This document shows positions 57,384 to 64,000 of a stretch of 64,000 bases of DNA, piece after piece. Made by a program: the position numbers and the translations under genes. Source of the stretch: Telmatactis stephensoni (lineage: Eukaryota; Cnidaria; Anthozoa; Actiniaria; Isophelliidae); assembly GCA_029948255.1 (NCBI GenBank), contig JALIZF010001459.1:23501-87500 (forward strand), read 5' to 3'. Numbering within the stretch: position 1 is the first letter of the stretch; each line of letters opens with the position of its first letter. The notes beneath the pieces are model-generated. The model worked only from the letters and a program-made list of their open reading frames with translations, did not search any database and had not been told where the DNA came from.

Positions 57384-58036
57384 ACCCTTCGACTGTCCAA
57401 ATGTTGTTCAAATATCAGACTACGTCTCTACGAAGTTGCACGTGAGAAAGTGCTTTGGATCTCCGTCAGCATACGTCCATTTAGACATGAAATTGGGCGA
57501 AATTTTATCAAAATTTATACACAAAGCGTTTAGTGCTCCTAAAGAAAAATTTCTCGGTCAACTGTTTTCTGCCTTTGGTGAGTGGAACTTTAGTATATTT
57601 GCAATAAACTGTCCAAACGCCGATTCAATTGAAGCTTTCTAAGGTACTGAAATAAAATTTCAAAGTTGAGTATATTCGGTGTAACTTAGCGCAGCAAGAT
57701 TCCTGGTTCAAGTTGTTGTTTTCATTCTCACATTCCTGCATGCAGGCATGCTTCAGTATGCTAATTCGAGGCAATGGTCACCATGGCGTGACACGCTACT
57801 TCACTACGGCGTTTCCGTACGCGTGCTCTGCGTATAGCATATTTCTTCAAAAATCACAATTTCTAGTCTTCGATTCCATAATTTTAAAAAACAAAGCAGC
57901 ATGACAACACTAGTGAAGTAGCACGTCAAATAAAAATAATCAGTTTTAATTGGTTTTGAATATAACCGATTTTCGTCCAAGCGGCCCTTTAAAGCTTTTA
58001 ATATTTCACTACTATCGATGCTCTTTCAACTTCTTA

Positions 58037-58418
58037 GAAAATGATCACACTCACTCGCCCAATCACCGCTTAGTATTTTGGTGCTTTATATTCCATAGAG
58101 TAACTAAAGGTGTCAAGTGGTGAGGACTTTGAAGCAGGGAAATTGTGGGGTAAAGAAAACAAGTACGGTCAGTGAGCTTTTATAACTAATTAGTATTCTC
58201 TATATAAAGCATACTAATGAAGTCTTTTGAATTCTTTTGTTTAAAGAGTTCATTAGTATGCTTTATATAAAGAATACTGATTAGTTATAGAAACTCACTG
58301 ACGGTACTGTTTTCTTTATACAACAATTTTCCTGCATTTCAAAACCCCACTATTTGACATCTTTAGTTACTTTACGGAACACAGAGCATCAAAATACCAA
58401 GCGCTGATAATCATTTTC
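58037..58418. mobile_element. Long foldback (palindromic) element
   Basis: GAAAATGAT...TATTTTGGTGCTTTAT...GAGTAACTAAAGGTGTCAAG...TCAGTGAGC...ATTAGTATTCTCTATATAAA is mirrored to the right as TTTATATAAAGAATACT...CTCACTGACGGTACTG...ATCTTTAGTTACTTTACGG...ATCATTTTC. The two arms span about 380 bp with a short AT-rich loop near 58228-58246. Confidence 0.75.
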
Positions 58419-58585
58419 AAAATTTTTCTGTGTTCCATGACCAACTTAAATACTTGTAAATAACATTTTAATATCGATATACGTACATGCATCAAATTTG
58501 TCGGAGCAAATTCTGAAAATCTTCCCTATGAAATTAACTGGCAAGTACTAAGCATACTTTTTTCCTTTACTATAAGATGAATTAT

Positions 58586-59400
58586 AACTAGCCATTTCTA
58601 ATAGAAAGTGAAGTGCTGCGAGCAGAAAACAGCTGGTGTATCCACGTTAGCAGAACTGTTCCCCTAAAACTCACGAAAGTACACCGCTTTCTCTGATATA
58701 TGAAATGTTTCTTGTCTATCTCTTGTGCGTTGTGTGACGAACACTGCTAGTTGACCTTCAATGTTGAACTACAAAACATGATTCTCCAGGATCAGTGTCG
58801 GACACACTGTCACAGTTCAAAATATTTAGCACTTTGAGTAAAAGCAATTTTTCAAACAATCACAAACGGCTAGCGTTAGTTGGCAATGATTATAAAACTA
58901 ACTGATTTTAAAAAGCTAGTTGTACGTTGTATCACGGTCAAAGATACCGCATTGTCTACTGTATTTGACGCTTTAGATTAAACGAATGATAAATACAATT
59001 CCATCACATACAAAGTATAAAATTTTCTTTCATAGGGTAACCAAATATATTGCAGAGATTCTCAGCGCGACCTCACTTCATACTTATTATCTTGGCTTGA
59101 ATTGATTCGTAGACAAGCTTCGACTCGAACAGTAATATGCAATATGACCCGTAACAGAACATTCCCTCTCGAAAAAATACACTTAGCATTTTGTAACCCT
59201 CATGTATACTTCGAGAAACATAAAACCTCTCGAATGGAATTGCACAGGAATCCCAATTCATCCCTGTGACGTCAAGGTTCGCCATGAACATACCACCGTA
59301 CATAAAAATCGAGTTCGTGGATCAATATTAAGGTGACGTCATAAATCGCACAGGAATCCCACACCAAGAATAGTGTTGCTGCTCGCTTCGCTCCCAGCAA
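58586..59400. repeat. 815-bp dispersed repeat, copy 1
   Basis: Begins AACTAGCCATTTCTAATAG and ends GCTGCTCGCTTCGCTCCCAG followed by CAA. It is nearly identical to 60340-61154. It carries no recognisable coding sequence and has no obvious TIRs. Confidence 0.85.
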
Positions 59401-59769
59401 CAAACTCAAACTTACTGTGAGAAATTTTAGATACTCGAAACCTCGAACTTGTAGTACTTGTGTTTTCAGGCTTGGTAGTATGTAAAATAGGCACTTTTTT
59501 GCTGTCGTTATCCAGCTCTTCGCTCTAGTAGATTTAGTACCCATCTCATATATTGTGACAATTTCTATCCCTAAAAAGCCTGTGGAGTTCTGTAGCCAAA
59601 GCGGCCTCCAGCCGGCCGGTCTAATGTGCATGACATAAATGAGCCTCTTCAATTGGAAAACGCAAAAATGTATCGGACACAAGGAAGCAGTGCAAAACAA
59701 ATAAGCCTTTAGACAATTTAACAATAAAAGCGGGTAAATTGCTCGTGAGTATGATCATATTCTAAGACA

Positions 59770-59910
59770 GTTAAAGAAAGAACACTCGTGTCCCATGGGA
59801 TATAAAGTCCCTCGCATTAGATAAAAGGTCACTCGGGCTGCGCCCTCGTGGCCTTTTATCTAATGCTCGGGACTCTATATCCCATGGAACACTCGTGTTC
59901 ATTCTTTAAC
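59770..59910. repeat. 141-bp near-perfect hairpin
   Basis: GTTAAAGAAAGAACACTCGT, CCCATGGGATATA and CATTAGATAAAAGG pair with CCTTTTATCTAATG, TATATCCCATGG and ACACTCGTGTTCATTCTTTAAC. The loop region is CACTCGGGCTGCGCCCTCG. Confidence 0.8.
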
Positions 59911-59994
59911 CCTTACTTGAACCATTTTGAAGGTGCCAGTTGATACCAAATATATTGCATCTACCATCAAAGGCATAAAATTGGCTTCTAGTTT

Positions 59995-60130
59995 AAGCAA
60001 GGCTGTAGACACGCGCCCATAAGGCGCCTATTTTTGAAAATTCGTATCCCCTTGATTTTTCAACTTATATCCTTCAAACTTCACAGTTTTACTGATTTTG
60101 ATATGCTCTTTCCAGCATATAATTGATAAA
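59995..60130 (-). repeat. Dispersed repeat, copy 2 (inverted relative to 55004-55165)
   Basis: On the minus strand it reads GCTGGAAAGAGCATATC, GTGAAGTTTGAAGG and ATAAGTTGAAAAATCAAGG, as in copy 1. Confidence 0.6.
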
Positions 60131-60339
60131 AACCTGGTGTTTTGTGTATCAATGTTTTGTCTATCTGATGTTCTTTGTTTTTGTTTTATCAAAGGACCTC
60201 AAAGGCGAACGGATTGGGCAGTCTACTCACAGATCATTATATTAATATAATGGTTTCCTAAGGATATGATGTAAATTTAATTTATAGTTTCTTTGTAATT
60301 TCTAGGCAAGATCTAAAGTGAATGAGCAATATATTGTAA

Positions 60340-61154
60340 AACTAGCCATTTCTAATAGAAAGTGAAGTGCTGCGAGCAGAAAACAGCTGGTGTATCCACG
60401 TTAGCAGAACTGTTCCCCTAAAACTCACGAAAGTACACCGCTTTCTCTGATATATGAAATGTTTCTTGTCTATCTCTTGTGCGTTGTGTGACGAACACTG
60501 CTAGTTGACCTTCAATGTTGAACTACAAAACATAATTCTCCAGGATCAGTGTCGGACACACACAGTTCAAAATATTTAGCACTGAGTAAAAGCAATTTTT
60601 CAAACAATCACAAACGGCTAGCGTTGGCAATGATTATAAAACTAACTGATTTTAAAAAGCTAGTTGTACGTTGCATCACGGTCAAAGATACCGCATTGTC
60701 TACTGTACTATTTGACGCTTTAGATCAAAGGAATGATAAATACAATTCCATCACATACAAAGTATAAAATTTTCTTTCATGGGGTAACCAAATATATTGC
60801 AGAGATTCTCAGCGCGACCTCACTTCATACTTATTATCTTGGCTTGAATTGATTCGGCCCGTAGACGAGCTTCGATTCGAACAGTAATACGCAAAATGAC
60901 CCGTTACAGAACATTGCCCTCTCGAAAAAATATCACTTAGCATTTTGTGATTTTCATTTATACTTCGAGAAACATAAAACCTCTCGAATGGAATCGCACA
61001 GGAATCCCAATTTATCCCTGTGACGTCAAGGCTCGCCATGAACATACCACCGTACATAAAAATCGAGTTCGCGGATCAATATTAAGGTGACGTCATAAAT
61101 CGCACAGGAATCCCACATCAAGAATAGTATTGCTGCTCGCTTCGCTCCCAGCAA
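60340..61154. repeat. 815-bp dispersed repeat, copy 2
   Basis: A direct copy of 58586-59400, 1.75 kb away. Differences are scattered substitutions and 2-4 bp indels. Confidence 0.85.
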
Positions 61155-61419
61155 TCATAATAGGGTCCACTGCCAGAGCACAAATGTTTGGAACCGACGC
61201 AGAACATGGCAGCCGATAAGTGCACTACAATGAAACGCAAATTTTATGGAAACGTAATCGATTGACGCCAACTAAGTTCGTTTCTGGAGCAGCATATTTA
61301 TCGCAAATCTGTCGACAGCGAAAATAAGACCGATAATGATCCTCCCCTCCCCTCCCCCAGTTATTTCACAAAGGGTTTGATGACAGCTGGAGAGAGTTTC
61401 ATATTAGTACGAAAGATTT

Positions 61420-61850
61420 GGTGGAAATAGACGTAACGGTTATGGTACGGAAACTACCGACAATTAAAATACATAGATACGGTTCGGTTTAGGTACAGTT
61501 ACTTTTACGGTACAGCCAAAGTACCTACGCTCAATCAAAATACAAGGATACGATTCGGACATGGTTCAAAAAGGGTCTATTACGGCTACGGTACTGTTAC
61601 AGTACTATTACAGTAGGGTGAAAATTTATTGCGCAGCGCCGAATCAAAACAGTTACGGTTCGGTTACGGGATAATTACAGTAGGGTGAAAATTTATTGCG
61701 CAGCGCCGAATCAAAATAGTTACGGTTCGGTTACGGAATAATTACGTGGTTACAATACGGTAGTTATAGAATGAAGGGCGAAAACTACGCCCAATCAAAT
61801 ACGTAGTCACGCTACGGAAGTGTTACGGCACTGTTACAATGTTTCGAATA
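61420..61850. repeat. TACGGTT-rich iterated sequence with a ~66-bp tandem pair
   Basis: ACAGTAGGGTGAAAATTTAT, TGCGCAGCGCCGAATCAAAA and AGTTACGGTTCGGTTACGG occur twice in tandem (about 61609-61740). The surrounding sequence repeats TACGG/ACGGTTAC at short intervals. Confidence 0.75.
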
Positions 61851-62154
61851 CCACGCTTGAAACCTGTTGTACGATAGGAGATTACAGAAGTAACGGCGAA
61901 CCGGGACGAAAACAAGAACCAACGAAATGACGTGATCACATATCGATCGTAGTTCTGTTTAAAAAATTTTTCGATTTCATCACCTATATATATGCTGGCA
62001 CCTAAAAATCTACATCGAATTCATCAAATTATTTAGGAGAGTTTTTACTTTCAGGAATTTTATCTGCAAGAATTCCATCTTCCAGGAATTTCTTCAGGAA
62101 TTTTCCAGATTTGTGGCAATTAGAGCGGTTGATTCCTCCGCTTTTCTTTGATCC

Positions 62155-63282
62155 TCAGTCTTCCATTTCTTTATCTTCATCGTCGTCTTCATCAGGAGCT
62201 TCAGTCGCTTCGTTTGATTTGGCTGTAGTTTCAACATCTGCCGCTCCCTTCTTTTTCTTCTTTGAGCCCCTTTTCTTTTTCTTTGATTTCTTTTTCGTGG
62301 GTTCATCAACTGAAATGTAGCAGCACGAAACGATTAACAAAAACAAACCATTCCAAGTTTTAGAATTACAAGACGAGGAAATACAGATTGTTTTACGATA
62401 GTAAAATTACTGAAAAGATATATCATTTGTAGAAGCATCACGTTCCTGAATATCACATGGTCGGAGATCGTTCGTTACAATTCCTCTCCCTTCCCGGAAA
62501 GATCTTCGACAGTCTGATAACCTGGCTAATTTGAACAAATCCCATGGTTATTGCAACTAAATACCAGCACATAACTTTTTCGTACAACGTTGCGCGCAAA
62601 CAGAGTTGCAATGATGCTGTGTGCACCCCTGCACGAGTTTAATTGAGTTCAACTTCTGCAACTTTTCTTTTTTTGCAACGTTGCGCAGAACTATGTTCTA
62701 CTGCAGGGTAGGGTACACGGTAACGCGTGACGTTACAAGAATGAAGTTGCATCGTGTTGTTCACGCCTTTAGCTTTTCTCCAAACGTTGCGCTTTAGTAA
62801 AATTTAGTAACATAAGAATTACACCGCATGTCCATCCGTAACGACTGAAACGTAGCACAGTTGCAGAAGTAGAACTCAATAAACTGCATCGTATAGCAAA
62901 TAAATAGCGATGGTTGTGGCTGTGTTTCAGGCTTGACCTTGACGTTAAAATATCCACCGTAAACACAGAGCTTGGAACAGTCTCAAGCCAATTGTGCGTC
63001 GTGCGCAACTAAGTATACAGAAGTTGTTGCATCGTGGGACAGCCCCAGAATTCGTAGTGCTTGCAAGCTGTAAAAGTTGCTTCATGCGTTTAAATCAATA
63101 CCTGATTCTCTACGTGGTCTTCTTTCATTATTATTTTCTAGTTTTGCTTCTTCTTGTTCTTTAGTTTCTTTAGTATCTTTTCGGTTTTGGGCAGGTGTTG
63201 GTTTGGTTGGGCGAGACACCGTTAGACAAGTAGGCCTGCCATTCATTTCATATCGGGCTAAAAGTTGAGCTTCTTCTTCGAA
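62155..63282 (-). CDS. 3' part of an unrecognised minus-strand gene (Lys-rich then acidic C-terminus)
   Basis: Two exons read on the minus strand: 63282-63102 (181 nt, after acceptor tttttttag, donor GTATTG) and 62309-62155 (155 nt, after acceptor tacatttcag, stop TGA at 62157-62155). Phase 1 matches across the join. They encode 111 residues: FEEEAQLLARYEMNGRPTC, a polar Lys/Glu/Asn segment, a run of KKKSKKKKRGSKKKKK, and an acidic tail ending DEDDDEDKEMED. The basic run looks like a nuclear or nucleolar targeting segment. I do not recognise the family. The reading frame requires a phase-0 upstream exon, probably beyond the window. The 792-bp intron contains GTTGCGCGCAAC-type repeats. Confidence 0.55.
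62310..63101 (-). other. Intron of the minus-strand gene
   Basis: 792 bp with several AACGTTGCGCGCAA/GTTGCGCAGAAC-type repeats related to the 1740-1990 MITE interior. No coding signal was seen. Confidence 0.5.
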
Positions 63283-63634
63283 CTAAAAAAAACAGTTGAT
63301 AAAAGCATTTATGTAGAAAGGAATGAACGGAGAAGGAAATAAACTGAAAGGCTTCAACTGTTCCTTACTTTTTTTATAAAATATTTGAGATATAGCACAT
63401 GCGCACTGATTGGCTAGCTAAGGTGTTTAATCGCAGAACAGAAACATGGCTCGCACTAAAACGCCTAAAAATACTTTATAAAATAATATCACTTATATCT
63501 CTGTAAGTAATATAAATATTCTGGAAGATGTGGAGCACTCGTAAAGTAAGAGAAACACTTGACTAGCCTCGTGTTCCGTTCTCGCAGGCTTGCTTTTCTC
63601 TTGTTCTACATCTCCTAACGTTTATATAACAGTA

Positions 63635-64000
63635 CAGAGACATGCGCGCGGTTTTATATTGCTTGAATATAGATTCATAGCTTTGCAACTCCTTACCAAC
63701 GCTTTTGTCGCTAGACACCACTAGCGATTTAACACAAATAAGTGCCAAACATTTTGAGAATAATAAATTGGCATACTGTGTCTAAGATTTTAACAATTTG
63801 AGTTCTGTTTTTTTGTTGTTGTTGTTGTTGTTTTTTGTTTTGATGTTGTTGTTTTGATGTTGTTGTTTTGATGTTGCGCACGACGCAGAGACATGCGCGC
63901 GGTTTTATATTGCTTGAATATAGATTCATAGCTTTGCAACTCCTTACCAACGCTTTTGTCGCTAGACACCACTAGCGATTTAACACAAATAAGTGCCAAA
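63635..64000. repeat. Direct duplication of >=115 bp at the window edge
   Basis: 63635-63749 and 63886-64000 are identical (251-bp offset). The spacer holds GTT triplets and a GTTTTGATGTTGTT repeat. The second copy runs off the window. On the minus strand each copy contains AAAAGCGTTG|GTAAGGAG, a good splice-donor consensus. Confidence 0.85.

Larger units (their letters stand above)
53536..62154. other. Repeat-dense region downstream of Pax-C-like
   Basis: No gene is supported. It is filled with foldback and dispersed elements (listed separately) plus the Pax 3' UTR. The 150-codon frame at 59272-59724 lies partly in the 815-bp duplicated repeat. Confidence 0.5.

Noticed and set aside
59272..59724. 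150-codon minus-strand frame
   Set aside because: Overlaps one copy of the 815-bp repeat; the second copy breaks the corresponding frame.
62094..62346. Alternative Lys/Arg-rich frame and plus-strand Ser/Phe-rich frame over the same DNA
   Set aside because: Shadow frames of the minus-strand exon 62155-62309; only that frame splices in phase to 63102.

Overview
The window is animal genomic DNA: AT-rich, with intron-split homeobox genes, long non-coding stretches, many short inverted-repeat transposons, tRNA-derived SINEs and microsatellites. The gene content points to an anthozoan cnidarian, most likely a hexacorallian such as a stony coral. The basis is a Pax-C-type gene (paired domain plus homeodomain with a Pax4/6 flavour), a class reported from corals and sea anemones, next to two Dmbx-type paired-like genes. 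The species cannot be named from the sequence alone.

Three transcription-factor genes lie head to tail on the plus strand. Dmbx-like gene A (8954-11921, three coding exons, 297 residues) and Dmbx-like gene B (18990-24453, three coding exons, 256 residues) share one design. Each has a short N-terminal FxIxxxL (eh1-like) motif, the Dmbx signature LAERLAD-II just before the homeodomain, a K50 homeodomain, an intron after LAERLA and an intron between homeodomain residues 46 and 47. Some 27 kb downstream is the Pax-C-like gene (exons 51396-52073, 52594-52976 and 53248-53535). Its first exon was not found. At the right edge two exons of an unrecognised minus-strand gene (62155-63282) encode a lysine-rich then acidic C-terminus.

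The remaining DNA has no convincing protein genes. 1-8953 holds a TTAA-flanked MITE nested in another repeat, an element built of ACCTTTTAGGGTC boxes, degenerate tandem repeats and a hairpin. 11922-18989 holds at least two MITEs and a triplet repeat. 24454-51395 is a gene desert. It contains a SINE carrying a nested MITE, a ~165-bp satellite array interrupted by a TTAA element, tRNA-like remnants, a 560-bp pentanucleotide satellite and further TTAA elements. 53536-62154 is dense in foldback and direct-duplicated elements, including an 815-bp block present twice.

The three homeobox genes are DNA-binding regulators and would act in the nucleus. Their shared orientation and proximity suggest a local paired-class cluster. 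Whether this is ancestral linkage or lineage-specific cannot be decided from one window. All exon boundaries are read from splice consensus, reading-frame phase and family alignment by eye. No search or transcript evidence was available.
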